Assembly (NCBI RefSeq): GCF_001729485.1 | Contig: NZ_CP017157.1 | Coordinates: 1,116,001-1,180,000, forward strand | Length of the DNA: 64,000 bases | From: Streptomyces lydicus | Lineage (GTDB): Bacteria; Actinomycetota; Actinomycetes; Streptomycetales; Streptomycetaceae | Reading direction: 5' to 3' | Position numbers and translations under genes: made by a program | Part shown: piece after piece, positions 33,691-42,336 of the stretch | Layout of the letters: every line of letters begins with the position of its first letter | Numbering within the stretch: position 1 is the stretch's first letter | The notes under the pieces: generated by a model | Seen by the model: the letters and a program-made list of their open reading frames with translations, nothing else | Database searches by the model: none | Told to the model about the DNA's origin: nothing

Positions 33691-34043
33691 GCCCTGGTGC
33701 TTGAGGAGCCTGGCGTACTCGATGTGAGAGGGGTTCTGCGAACGGCGACCTGCGGATTCGCGAGCGACTCCGGGGTGTTCGCAGAACTCTCACAACTGGT
33801 CATTTTTGAGAGTGACGCAGCGTCGTGCTGTGGCCCCCGCCGTGCGCTCGCGGAACACCGGGCCGACTTCCCGCTATTCGTCCGAAGTTTGCGGTGCCGA
33901 CTGTCAGTGGTCGGGGTCCGGGTAGGAACGGACCGGAAAGCCGGTGCTGCCGTCAGAATTTTTGACGCCCGCTGTTCCGTTGCTTGGCCAGCTCCGACAG
34001 GCGCCGCGGGTGCGCCGGAACGCGGCCGAGCGCCAAGCGGGCA
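33691..34043. other. Scrambled remnant DNA without an intact gene
   Basis: About 350 bp with lower GC content and no frame showing coding bias. It separates resolvase-like from Tn3-like fragments. Nothing else is recognised. Confidence 0.4.
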
Positions 34044-34124
34044 CACCTCGGTGAACGTCCCGTATGCCCCGGCCTGCTCATCAGTCAGAAACTCCACCGG
34101 CACGAACCGGATCGTAGCCAGCAC
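34044..34124 (-). pseudogene. Tn3-family transposase, first 27 codons
   Basis: LATIRFVPVEFLTDEQAGAY and GTFTEV match the conserved N-terminus of Tn3-family transposases (EFLTDEQ followed by AYGxF). The remaining roughly 950 residues are absent. With the resolvase pieces nearby it suggests that a Tn3-type element once occupied this site. Confidence 0.65.
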
Positions 34125-34407
34125 CGACGGCCGTCCGGCGATCTTTCCGTGAACCTCAGCGGAGCCTCCGGTCGACGTGCCGGCCGACCCTGATCGTTCT
34201 CACCGGCATTTCCTGTACCTCAGCTACTCACACCCGGAGAGGCCCGCGAGTTCGCGGAAACTGAAGGTCTTTTCGCGGGAACCCGAGGATGGACGGTCGT
34301 GTTCTCGTGGGTTCGGCTTCCGGGTTCAGGCGAACACGCGGGGCAGGTGCCGAGCGGGCCCGCCCCTGGGTGCCTTCCCTGGAAACGGTCCTGACACCGT
34401 AGGAGTC

Positions 34408-34932
34408 ATGAGAGCAGAAGGAACTACACCGGAACCGGAAACCTCTATGCAGAGTGGGCTCACATCTCTGGGTGAGGTAGCGTGCCGTTATCAGGCGGAT
34501 GAGATACGCCCGGAAGATCTGCCGATGATCGCTGCTGAGGCGCTCGCAGCCGGACTGGACACCCCGACATTGTGCGAGCTCGCCGGTTGGCCTCGCAACG
34601 CGGATGCCCGCGACATTCGTGACGCGTTCGAGCAAGCACTTGCCGAGTCCGGGATCCGGTTGCGGGATCGGGGCCTGGCGCGGCGCCACGCGCTGCGCCG
34701 GATGGCGGCGAGACTCATCGATGGAGAGATAACTCCCGCTGACCTGGCGACGGACGATTGGTGGGAGACGGATGTCGAGACCGCGGCGGAGCAATCGTTC
34801 GTGGCGCTGATCCCGCAGTGCGATTGCTGCATCGAGTACACGTTGGGGCTTGACCAGCAGACGTGGGCGGCCCAGCTGCGGAACGCTGCCCTCGCCCTGA
34901 CATCGTCTCCGCCGATCAGCCGCGGATGCTGA
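34408..34932 (+). CDS. Hypothetical protein (174 aa)
   Basis: A 174-residue acidic, helical protein (LGEVACRYQADEIRPEDLPM, then ALAAGLDTPTLCELAGWPRN and DARDIRDAFEQALAESGI). The first half looks like a compact helical bundle. The second half has two cysteines in QCDCCIEYTLG. TAGGAGTC precedes ATG 34408, and another in-frame ATG lies at 34447. GC content is lower than in core genes, in keeping with the mobile surroundings. No family is recognised. It is uninterrupted and looks expressible. Confidence 0.6.
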   Translation: MRAEGTTPEPETSMQSGLTSLGEVACRYQADEIRPEDLPMIAAEALAAGLDTPTLCELAGWPRNADARDIRDAFEQALAESGIRLRDRGLARRHALRRMAARLIDGEITPADLATDDWWETDVETAAEQSFVALIPQCDCCIEYTLGLDQQTWAAQLRNAALALTSSPPISRGC

Positions 34933-34982
34933 CTGTGCCTGGCGTGCTCATCCTCAGCAAAGGCGTGGACCGTTAAGCAGAT

Positions 34983-35003
34983 TTCACTGAGCCTCTTTCA
35001 TCC
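34983..35003 (+). repeat. IS-type terminal repeat, solitary copy
   Basis: TTCACTGAGCCTCTTTCATC(C) matches 18 of 21 bases of the left end of the IS remnant at 35573 and of the inverted right end at 35924-35944. It has the same orientation as the left end. The RidA gene lies between them. Confidence 0.65.
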
Positions 35004-35145
35004 TCTGCTGGAGGGTGTTTGTGCGCGCAGAGAACACTTCGGCGGCGCTACCAGACAAGCATCGTTTGTACAGACCCGTAACTTCTACGTGCAAGGGGCC
35101 TGTCTGCAACTGACGGTCCCGCGCGCTGTATCAAGGGAGTGAGTC

Positions 35146-35550
35146 ATGAGTTCTCAGGTGAAGGTATTCGGGTTCGGCATGCCGTGGGAGTCGTTGTACG
35201 GGTACAGTCAGGCCACTCAGGTCGGTGACACGGTTTATGTGTCGGGGCAGCTGTCTCATGACCGTCACGGCAACTTCGTGGGTGCCGGCGACTTCGAACT
35301 GCAGGTCCGCACCACGCTGGAGAATCTGGACCTGGTGCTGAGGCAATTCGGGGCCGAGCGTGGCCAGATAGCGGAGACCACGGTTCTGGTGAGGAACCTG
35401 CGGGAGAACTTCGACACGACAGCACGCCTCCACGCCGAGTACTTCGGGGAGCACCGGCCCGCCAGCACGGTCATGGGCGTTTCCGACTTGGCACTGCCGG
35501 ACCAACTCGTGGAGATCGGGGCGCTCGTGCGTCTCGATGTGAAGCCATAA
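35146..35550 (+). CDS. RidA family (YjgF/UK114) protein
   Basis: A 134-residue member of the RidA superfamily, small trimeric proteins that hydrolyse reactive enamine/imine intermediates or serve specialised deaminase roles. Family marks are YSQATQVGDTVYVSGQLSHD, the helix VRTTLENLDLVLRQFGA, TTVLVRNLRENFDT and the closing strand LVEIGALVRLDV. The catalytic arginine usual near residue 105 in archetypal RidA (RxxV/C context) is not obvious: the region reads HRPASTVMGVSDLALP, so it may belong to an Rid2-7 type subgroup. AAGGGAGTGAG precedes the ATG. It is enclosed by IS-type ends, hinting at acquisition by transfer. Confidence 0.88.
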   Translation: MSSQVKVFGFGMPWESLYGYSQATQVGDTVYVSGQLSHDRHGNFVGAGDFELQVRTTLENLDLVLRQFGAERGQIAETTVLVRNLRENFDTTARLHAEYFGEHRPASTVMGVSDLALPDQLVEIGALVRLDVKP

Positions 35551-35572
35551 GTGAGGAGGCCGGCCTGATTCC

Positions 35573-35944
35573 TTCAGTGAACCTCTTACATCCTGAATAG
35601 TTGCAGGTCAGCAGCGTGTGGACGGCTTGGACGATGGTGCTGATAAGGCGGGTGGAGCATCTGGCTCGTCGTAGCAGCCGCCAGGCTTTCAACTGGGCGA
35701 AGGCGCGTTCGCCGGGGGCTCTCAGCCGGGCGTGATCGCGGATGAACTGCTGGTAATGCGGGGGCTGTTCGCGGTGGCCATGCGGGACGTCGAGCGGGGC
35801 AGGATATGGAACCAACAGGGCCCCTTCGGCCGCCGGTGTGATGAGTGGAATCACCACGCCAACGACGAGAGGCCCTGCCTCGTCACCACACCCGCTGACC
35901 AGCCCATTTCATCCTCCAGCACAGGACGAAAGAGGTTCACTGAA
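35573..35944. mobile_element. 372-bp IS remnant (IS5-like), inverted repeats intact
   Basis: The ends form a 21-bp inverted repeat with two mismatches: TTCAGTGAACCTCTTACATC(C) from 35573 and its complement ending TTCACTGAA at 35944. Fifteen outer bases are identical. Inside is only the C-terminal part of a transposase on the minus strand. No target-site duplication is evident. The right end supplies the stop codon of the recombinase pseudogene at 35939-37531, so the element inserted into that gene's 3' end. Confidence 0.8.
35590..35790 (-). pseudogene. IS5-like transposase, C-terminal fragment
   Basis: Reads HREQPPHYQQFIRDHARLRA, PGERAFAQLKAWRLLRRARC and IVQAVHTLLTCNYSG. This is the typical C-terminus of IS5-group DDE transposases from Streptomyces, including the final catalytic glutamate region (PGERAFAQLK). 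About 200 N-terminal residues are missing, so it cannot transpose itself. Confidence 0.8.
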
Positions 35945-37531
35945 GTGGCTTTTCAGCGGCCTGGTGCAGCAGCGCCTGTGCGGAGTCCGCGTAGCGCATC
36001 GCGGTCTTCTCGTCGAGCCCGAACACCTCGGCGAGGTGGAGCGGGTCGGGCCCGTGAGTCAGGGTCTCTTCGAATTGTCGGTCGACGCGGAGCCGCTCCA
36101 GCGTCGCGTCCTGCCCACGCATCGCGGCGCTGATCCAGTGGTTGCTGGCGCGGCTGGTTTTCGTGGCGGTCTGGTTGTTGATCAGCAGGTGGAGATTCGC
36201 GGTGTTCGGCCACCGGCGGCGCCGGTGCTCTAGCCAGTCCAGCAGCAGCTTCCGGGTGAGATCGTCCAGCGGGCGGACGCGTCCGGCGATGGTCAGCCGG
36301 CGATTGCCGAGATCGACGTCGTCGAGCATGAGGTTGGCGATCTGGGCGGGACCCGGGCGGCGTGGACCGCTGCGAGGGCGAGGATGAGCCGCGTCGCCGG
36401 CGTGGTGGCCGCCGCGACGGAGCGGTCGACCTGCTCGGGGACGAGCGGTTGCAGCACGGCGTACTCGTATTGCCCGACCTTGATCCGACTGGTGGGGTTG
36501 CGGAAGATCAGCCCGTTCTGCTTGGCCCATGTGAATAGCGAGCGCAGGGCGACGAGTTGGTCGTGGCGCTGGTGGCCGTGCAGTGTCTTGATGTAGGTGA
36601 GGACGTCGTCGCGGGTCACTTCACGCAGGTGGTCGTAGGGGTTCGACCATTCCAGCAGGGCCGGACGGACTCGGTTGAGGTAGAGCCAGACTGTGCCTTC
36701 CCGTCGCGGGAGGCTGCGGGGGCCGCCGTCGTGCAGGACGCGGGTCCAGCGCTCGGCCTCCGAGCGGATGCCGGGTGCGAGACCCTCCAGCCTTTTGGCG
36801 AGCCAGCGTTCGAAGGAGGGTTCGCTGTCGTCCTCGAAGATCCCCATCTCGTCCAGGACCGTGACGGTGTGGCCGACCGGCAGGTCCAGGGCCCGCAGCG
36901 GGGTGAAGATCTCCGTGTGCCGGATGACGTCGCCCTCGACGTGTCCGGTGAGGACGAGGGCCAGGCCGCGGTTGACGGCGAAGCGGATGTTGCGTCCCCA
37001 GCCTCGGGTCTCGGCGAGCCGGTGGGCGAGGTACTTTGCCCAGGCCAGCCACGGGCTGGTCAGGTCGGCGTCGGCCAGGGCGAGCCGGCTGTAGTCACGG
37101 GGGATCTGTGCGAACAGCGGTAGCTGCTGCCAGCCGGGATCCGGGTGCCAGGCCGGTGCAGGAGGCGGCTTGCGCGGGGCTCCCCGCCGTCCTCCGCGCG
37201 TCCGAAATGTGGGGGTCGGTCTCCTGCGGTAGTGCATCCCGACGAAGAACAGTTGGTGATGCCGGACGGCGGCGAGCCGGTCCCGCACGTCCGTCTCGTC
37301 CGTGGGCTGGCCGACGACGGCCTTCGCGCTGAGGCGGGCCTGGCACCAGCACAGGCGGCAGTAGTTCCACTTCAGCGGCTGGACGCGACGGCAGCCGGTG
37401 CATGCGGCCGCGTCGTGGCCGCGGCCGAACATGTAGCAGGTGGGGCAGAGGCGGCCGCTGAAGTTTCCCCAGGCGAGGCAGCTGTCGCAGGAGTCGGTGG
37501 GCTTGACGTAGCCCTTCGGGAACCGTGCCAC
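35939..37531 (-). pseudogene. Zinc-finger tyrosine recombinase, frameshifted near 36350
   Basis: The third member of the recombinase trio. The GTG at 37531 opens a frame with many CxxC pairs (CDSCLAWG, CPTCYMFG, CTGC, CRLCWC) in the first 75 residues, then a core-binding region and the start of a catalytic domain (RLILALAAVHAAR). At about 36348-36353 a base change shifts the frame. The other frame continues QIANLMLDDVDLGNRRLTIA, DDLTRKLLLDWLEHRRRRW, LERLRVDRQFEETLTHGPDP and LHLAEVFGLDEKTAMRYADS. The last few codons lie in the IS inverted repeat. It is coupled to the HTH gene upstream (4-bp gap). It is non-functional unless the frameshift is a sequencing error. Confidence 0.75.
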
Positions 37532-37535
37532 TGGA

Positions 37536-37868
37536 TCACTCCGGCGGCAGCGACCGGCCGTCCCGGCGCTTGGGGATCACCTTCGGTGCGGCGGTTCCCG
37601 CACCGACCGCGGCCCGTTCCGTCTCCTCGGCCCGGCCAGGGCGGCTGACCTTCTCCGGTTCGGGGATCAGCAGGTCGCCGATCTCGCAGCCGAGGACCAC
37701 GCAGATGACGTCCAGGTCCTCCAGCTTGAGCGAGACCGGCTGGCGGGACCACAGCCCGGACATCTTGCCGGCCGAGATCACCAGGCCGTGCTCGGCCAGG
37801 CTCCGCTGGAGCTCGGACGCCTTCCAGATACCCTTGTGCGCGGCGGTCAGCCGCAGGTTCCACCTCAT
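37536..37868 (-). CDS. XRE-like helix-turn-helix protein of the recombinase trio
   Basis: A 110-residue protein with a Cro/C1-type domain: MRWNLRLTAAHKGIWKASEL, KMSGLWSRQPVSLKLEDLDV, ICVVLGCEIGDLLIPEP. A charged tail follows. Its ATG overlaps the stop of the upstream integrase by 4 bp, and the downstream recombinase starts 4 bp after its stop. This is the middle gene of the integrase - HTH - recombinase trio common in Streptomyces mobile regions. It may be an excisionase-like or regulatory DNA-binding factor. It is itself intact, although both partners are broken. Confidence 0.8.
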   Translation of the reverse strand: MRWNLRLTAAHKGIWKASELQRSLAEHGLVISAGKMSGLWSRQPVSLKLEDLDVICVVLGCEIGDLLIPEPEKVSRPGRAEETERAAVGAGTAAPKVIPKRRDGRSLPPE

Positions 37869-38810
37869 CGGGCCAGTCCTTCCAGCCGCTTCGCGGCCCG
37901 TTCCATTCCGGCGGCCCAGGCGTCCTCGACCCGGGTCTGCTGCACGTGGATATACCGCATGGTCGTGGCGATCCAGGAATGTCCTAAGACCTCCTGGATT
38001 GCGAGCAAATCCAGTCCGTTTCCGTAGAGTTGAGACGCGCAGAAATGCCGCAGGACGTGCGGTGTCAACCTGTCCGTCCAGCTCGGCAGGTGAGCCTGGA
38101 CCGCGTTGTCGAGCCCGTTGCGCAGGGCGTCGTCGCCGACCCGGCGGGCAGAGCCGTCGGTGTTCTTGCGCTCGCTCGGGAACAGCGGGGCACCAGGGCG
38201 AGTGTGATCGTCGTCGAACTGACCCCACACATCCTCGATGAACCACCGCAGTGTCCGGTCGGCACCATTGATCAGCGGAACCATCCGCTCGCGCGGCCCC
38301 GAGCCGCGGGCCCCCTTGCCGTGGCGGACGTGGAGCTTGCCGAAGCGGCCCAGGTCCCACTTGATGTCGCCCAGATCGAGCCCACACGCCTCGCTCACCC
38401 GCAGGCCGACCTGGGACATCAACTTCGAGGCGGTGTAGTTCCGTGCGGTCGGGGCGAACTTCCGGCAAGTGGCCGGCTCGCCGCCCCAGCCGGTGAACAA
38501 ACGTGCTCAACGCCTTCGACCGGCCCAGCCGGGTGCCGCTGGGCGAGTCCCGCAGCACCTTCCCGAAGTACATGTCCGCGTCAGCAGGCTCCATGTCCCA
38601 CAAGGGCCGGCCGAACCAGGTCCTGATCTGATCCAAGTGACCGACGTCCCCGCGGATGGTGCCGTCCGCCAGCCCTGCTGAGGCCCGTGTCAGGACGAAC
38701 CCGGACAGCACATCGGTCTCGAACCGCTCCAGCTCCTCCGCCGACGCGGGCGCCCAGTGCTCACGCAGGTCCCGTACGACTGCCAGCGCCGCCAACCCGA
38801 GCCTCCTCAC
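37865..38810 (-). pseudogene. Tyrosine recombinase/integrase with internal deletion
   Basis: The N-terminal core-binding part (RFETDVLSGFVLTRASAGLA, HLDQIRTWFGRPLWDM) runs in one frame from GTG 38810 to about 38500. The catalytic part runs in another frame from FTGWGGEPATCRKFAPTARN. At the join about 60 residues expected between these blocks are missing and the frame is changed. The catalytic domain itself is complete: GLRVSEACGL (Arg I), TPHVLRHFCAS (HxLRH), LGHSWIATTMRYIH (GH and Tyr). A shorter product could in principle start internally, but it would lack the core-binding half. First gene of the trio. Confidence 0.78.
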
Positions 38811-38947
38811 CTTCGACCCGACTGCGAATCGGTCGGACGAGATGAGAACGCTTCAAGAATCCCGAAGTTACGTCACAAGCAAGCAGAGCACACAAAGGAG
38901 GAAGAACCCCCTGGCCACAGGCCCAGGAACTCAGCGGGCAGGGGAAC
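38811..38947. other. Gap between the integrase remnant and the biosynthetic locus
   Basis: 137 bp, AT-richer in the middle. It is the upstream region of the broken integrase gene and marks the boundary between the mobile zone and the EamA gene. No attachment-site repeat is seen. Confidence 0.4.
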
Positions 38948-39937
38948 TCACGGAATGTCGCACACTCCGTCGGCCCGGGCGGCTCTCGCGCGGCGGTTGT
39001 TGACGAGGGCCGCGCCGATGAGGGAGATGACGCCGCCCACGAGGCCCAGGAGGCTGGGGAGTTCGTGGAGGAAGGCGAGGGAGATGAGGATGGTGATGAG
39101 GGGGAGGGCGTAGAGGGCGGAGGTGGAGGCGGAGACGTCGAGGCGGGCCAGGGCGTAGTTCCACAGGAGGTAGGCCACGGCGGCGGGGAAGATGCCGAGG
39201 TAGACGAGAATGAGGAGGTTGGGGGTGGTCGCCGAGGCCAGCTGGTGGGTGAGGTCGCCGGCGAAGGGGAGCATCATCAAGGTGCCCGGGATCGTGACGT
39301 AGAGGTTCAGCTCCATGGAGCTGTAGCGCGTCAGCAGCGGCTTGGACAGGACGAAGTAGAGGCTTTCGGCGATCGCGGCGGCCAGCACGTAGATGGTGCC
39401 GATGTTGACGGAGAGGCCGGCCTGGTCGGCGAAGAGCATGACGACCGTGCCGACGATGCCCACCCCCACGCCGATCCAGCCGACCACCGCCACCCGCTCC
39501 CGGAGGATCGCGGCGGCCAGCATGATGCTGAACACCGGGACCTGGCCGACCAGGAAGCTCGCGGTGCCGGGACTGACCGTCTGCTCGCCGAAGTTCACCC
39601 CCAGGTTGTAGATGACGATCAGCAGCAGGGCGCAGAGCAGCAGCAGCGGGATGTCGCGGCGGGCCGGCAGCCGGAGGCGTTCGCGGCGGAGGCGGGTGGA
39701 GACCAGCCACAGGGCCAGCAGGCCCAGGGACGCCACGGTGAAGCGGAGCAGGGCCATCGGCCCGGGGGTGAAGTCGTGCAGGGCGGAGCGGATGCCGACG
39801 AAGGCGGAGGCCCACAGGGTGAGGGCCCCGGCCAGGGCGAGCCAGACCGTGGCCGGGGCCCGGCGGGGGGCCGGGCCCGTGGGGCCCGGCCCGGCCGCCG
39901 GTCGTGCCGGCCGCTCGGTGGAGTGCTCAGCGGTCAT
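38948..39937 (-). CDS. EamA-family exporter, last gene of the N-N locus operon
   Basis: A 329-residue drug/metabolite transporter with ten predicted helices in two EamA repeats (WLALAGALTLWASAFVGIRS opening repeat 1, YVLAAAIAESLYFVLSKPLL opening repeat 2). EamA proteins export small metabolites and amino acids. The ATG at 39937 overlaps the stop of the WD40 protein gene by 4 bp, so it is translated with the biosynthetic genes. The likely role is efflux of the product or an intermediate (inference). A second EamA exporter heads the locus at 51036-51998. Confidence 0.88.
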   Translation of the reverse strand: MTAEHSTERPARPAAGPGPTGPAPRRAPATVWLALAGALTLWASAFVGIRSALHDFTPGPMALLRFTVASLGLLALWLVSTRLRRERLRLPARRDIPLLLLCALLLIVIYNLGVNFGEQTVSPGTASFLVGQVPVFSIMLAAAILRERVAVVGWIGVGVGIVGTVVMLFADQAGLSVNIGTIYVLAAAIAESLYFVLSKPLLTRYSSMELNLYVTIPGTLMMLPFAGDLTHQLASATTPNLLILVYLGIFPAAVAYLLWNYALARLDVSASTSALYALPLITILISLAFLHELPSLLGLVGGVISLIGAALVNNRRARAARADGVCDIP

Positions 39938-42336
39938 GAGCGGGTCCTGTCTATGAGAATGCCGCCGAGGAGGGCGTCGAGGTGGCCGCGGTGTGCGGTC
40001 CGGTTGTCCTCTCCCCCGTACCCGTAGCGGTCGAAACTGTGCAGGTGGTCGGGGAGGCCGGCGGGCGGCTCCGCCCCGTCCACGGTGACCGGCAGCCAGC
40101 GGATGCGGCGGCCCGCGGCCCGGGTGCGGGCGGTGAGCCGGGCGTACGGCTCGGCCAGCGGACCGGCCGGCCAGCCGCGGGCGGCGAGGGACGGGGTGAG
40201 CAGCAGCAGGGCGGTGCGGGCGTCGAGGGTGGACTCGGTCAGCGGGTCGGTGCGGTGCTCGCCGTAGGTGGCGCGCAGGCCGAGGGTGGTGAGTTCGGCG
40301 GCCAGGGCGGCCGCGGTCGGGTGGTCCTCGGGGGTGTGCCAGAGATGGACGTCGGGACGGTCGTGCCCGGCGAAGCCCTCGTTCAGCAACAGCCGTTCCT
40401 GGCGGGCCCGTTCGTCGTCGACGTGCTCGTCGACCAGGGCCACCCGGTCGTCGGCCCGGGGCGGCAGGTCCTCGCGGGTCAGGGCCCAGACGCGGGTGGC
40501 GGCGGGGTCCCAGGGGCGCAGGCTGCCGGGCACGGTGAGCGGCAGGGACGTGGTGCGGCGGACGGGTGGCGCGGCGCCGGGGCAGGCGCGGGCCAGGCGC
40601 CGGGTCAGGAGGGCGGTGAGGAGGGCGCGGTCCTCGTCGCGGGCCGCGGCGACGCGGACGGTGAGGCCGTCGCCGGGTACCTCACCGGTGAACCGCGCCG
40701 TCACCCGTACGGGGTGGCCGTCGTCGGTCAGGGCGGTCAGGCCCCGGTGGTCGGCGGCCCAGTGGCGGAACAGGGTGGTGTGGAGGACGTCGGTCAGGAC
40801 GCGCGCCGGGGTGTACGGGCCGGCCTGCGGGAAGCGGAGTTCCGTCGCGTCCGGCAGGGTCTCCGGCACCGCCTCCGGACGTGTGCCCCGCCCGCTCGCC
40901 GGCACCGCGTCCGGCTCGGCCTGCGCCCCGGCCGGGGGGACCCAGAGTTCCCCCGGCCGGGTGGTGTCGGTGAGCAGGGCGCGGCCGGTGCGCACGAGCA
41001 GGGCGCCGACCAGGGCCGCCGTCGTGGCGGCCGAAGGACCGCCGCTCCCGTCGCCCCCGCCGGCCGCCGCCGGTGCGGAGGCCGGCAGCCGCTCGACGGT
41101 GGGCCGCAGCGGCAGGTCCGCGCCCGGCGCGGCGGCCGCCGCGGTGACACAGCGGTCGGCCAGCCGCCGGAGCCGGGCCGGGTCCAGGGCGGCCACCCGG
41201 CCCCCGAGGAAGCCGAGCGCGCCCGCGTCGGCGGCCCGTGCGAACTCCGCCTCCGCCCAGCCCTCCGGCTTGCGGAGGGCCGGCAGTGCGGCGGCGAGGC
41301 GGCTGGTGGCGGCGGTGAGGGTCAGGTGGTCCCGGCCGGCGCGCCGGGCGTCGGCCAGCACGTCCCGCAGGACGCCGCCCACCTGCCCGGCCACCTCCTG
41401 CTCCCCGGGCGCGGCACCGTCCGCCGGCGCCAGGGGCCACAGCCGGACCTCCTGGCCGTCGGCGTCGGTGCCCGCCAGGAGACCGGCCGTCGGGGACGCC
41501 TCCAGACAGCCGGTCCAGCCCGGGTAGGCGTCCGCGCGGCGCCACTGAGGCCGGCCGGTGCGGGCGTCCCACACGGCGACGGTCTGGTCGTGCGAGAGGG
41601 TGGCGAGGACGGCGCCGTCATGGCTCGCGGTGACCCGGGCGACCGCCCCGCCGTGGCCGTCGATCGTGGCCCGGAGCCGCAGCGTGCGCGGGTCCCACAG
41701 GTGCACCCGCCCGGCGGCGTTGCCCGTCGCCAGGCCCCCGGGCCACCAGCACACCGTCCAGACGCTGCCCGGCCCGGCCGCGGGCCGCGCGCGGACCGTC
41801 CAGTCCGCGGTGTCCCAGACCGTGAGGTCCGAGCCGCGCGCGGTGGCGGCCAGCGCGGCGCCGTCCGGGGACCAGGCCAGGCTGAGGAAGACCCCGTAGG
41901 GGCTCGTCAGGGGGCGGGTGACCGGGCGGCCGTAGCGGTCGGTGACCACGAGCCGCCGGTCGCCGCCGGCGGCCGCCAGCCGGCGGCCGTCCGGCGCCCA
42001 GGCCACCGCGTTGACCCAGCGCCGGTTGCGCTGCGGGGTCGCCAGCCGTTCGCCGGTCGCGGTGTCCCAGATGCCGACGGTGCCGTCCTCCGCGCCGGAG
42101 GCCAGCAGGGCGTCGTCCGGGGTCCAGGACAGGGACCGTACGGCCCCGTCGTGGCCGCGCAGGGTGGACAGCAGTTCCGCGGCGCCGGCGCGGGGACGCC
42201 AGATCTTGATCAGTCCGTCGTTGCCGCCGGTGGCCAGGCGCTGCCCGTCGTGGGACCAGGACAGCGCGCAGAGCCCGGCGGGGTGGGCGTGCCAGCCGGC
42301 GGTCGCCGGCGGGCACGCCACGGGCCTCGCGGTCAT
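39934..42336 (-). CDS. WD40 propeller protein with TIR-like C-terminal domain
   Basis: An 800-residue soluble protein. Residues of about 15-320 contain seven WD40 repeats (for example LCALSWSHDGQRLATGGNDG, LIKIWRP, LASGAEDGTVGIWDTATG, VLATLSHDQTVAVWDARTG), enough for one complete propeller. A helical middle (about 340-560) holds DHLTLTAATSRLAAALPAL and a winged-helix-like part. The last 140 residues read like a TIR-type fold: DVHLWHTPEDHPTAAALAAE, LGLRATYGEH, ARTALLLLTPSLAARGW, RRIRWLPVTVDGAEPP and SFDRYGY, in the order of TIR strands. The catalytic glutamate of NADase TIRs is not certain. It overlaps the N-hydroxylase stop and the exporter start by 4 bp each. Role unknown; TIR by pattern only. 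Confidence 0.7.
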   Translation of the reverse strand: MTARPVACPPATAGWHAHPAGLCALSWSHDGQRLATGGNDGLIKIWRPRAGAAELLSTLRGHDGAVRSLSWTPDDALLASGAEDGTVGIWDTATGERLATPQRNRRWVNAVAWAPDGRRLAAAGGDRRLVVTDRYGRPVTRPLTSPYGVFLSLAWSPDGAALAATARGSDLTVWDTADWTVRARPAAGPGSVWTVCWWPGGLATGNAAGRVHLWDPRTLRLRATIDGHGGAVARVTASHDGAVLATLSHDQTVAVWDARTGRPQWRRADAYPGWTGCLEASPTAGLLAGTDADGQEVRLWPLAPADGAAPGEQEVAGQVGGVLRDVLADARRAGRDHLTLTAATSRLAAALPALRKPEGWAEAEFARAADAGALGFLGGRVAALDPARLRRLADRCVTAAAAAPGADLPLRPTVERLPASAPAAAGGGDGSGGPSAATTAALVGALLVRTGRALLTDTTRPGELWVPPAGAQAEPDAVPASGRGTRPEAVPETLPDATELRFPQAGPYTPARVLTDVLHTTLFRHWAADHRGLTALTDDGHPVRVTARFTGEVPGDGLTVRVAAARDEDRALLTALLTRRLARACPGAAPPVRRTTSLPLTVPGSLRPWDPAATRVWALTREDLPPRADDRVALVDEHVDDERARQERLLLNEGFAGHDRPDVHLWHTPEDHPTAAALAAELTTLGLRATYGEHRTDPLTESTLDARTALLLLTPSLAARGWPAGPLAEPYARLTARTRAAGRRIRWLPVTVDGAEPPAGLPDHLHSFDRYGYGGEDNRTAHRGHLDALLGGILIDRTRS

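Noticed and set aside
33205..34160. Continuous 319-codon plus-strand gene
   Set aside because: Only the first 120 codons match a transposase. The rest switches to a recombinase piece and then non-coding composition, so it is a fused remnant.
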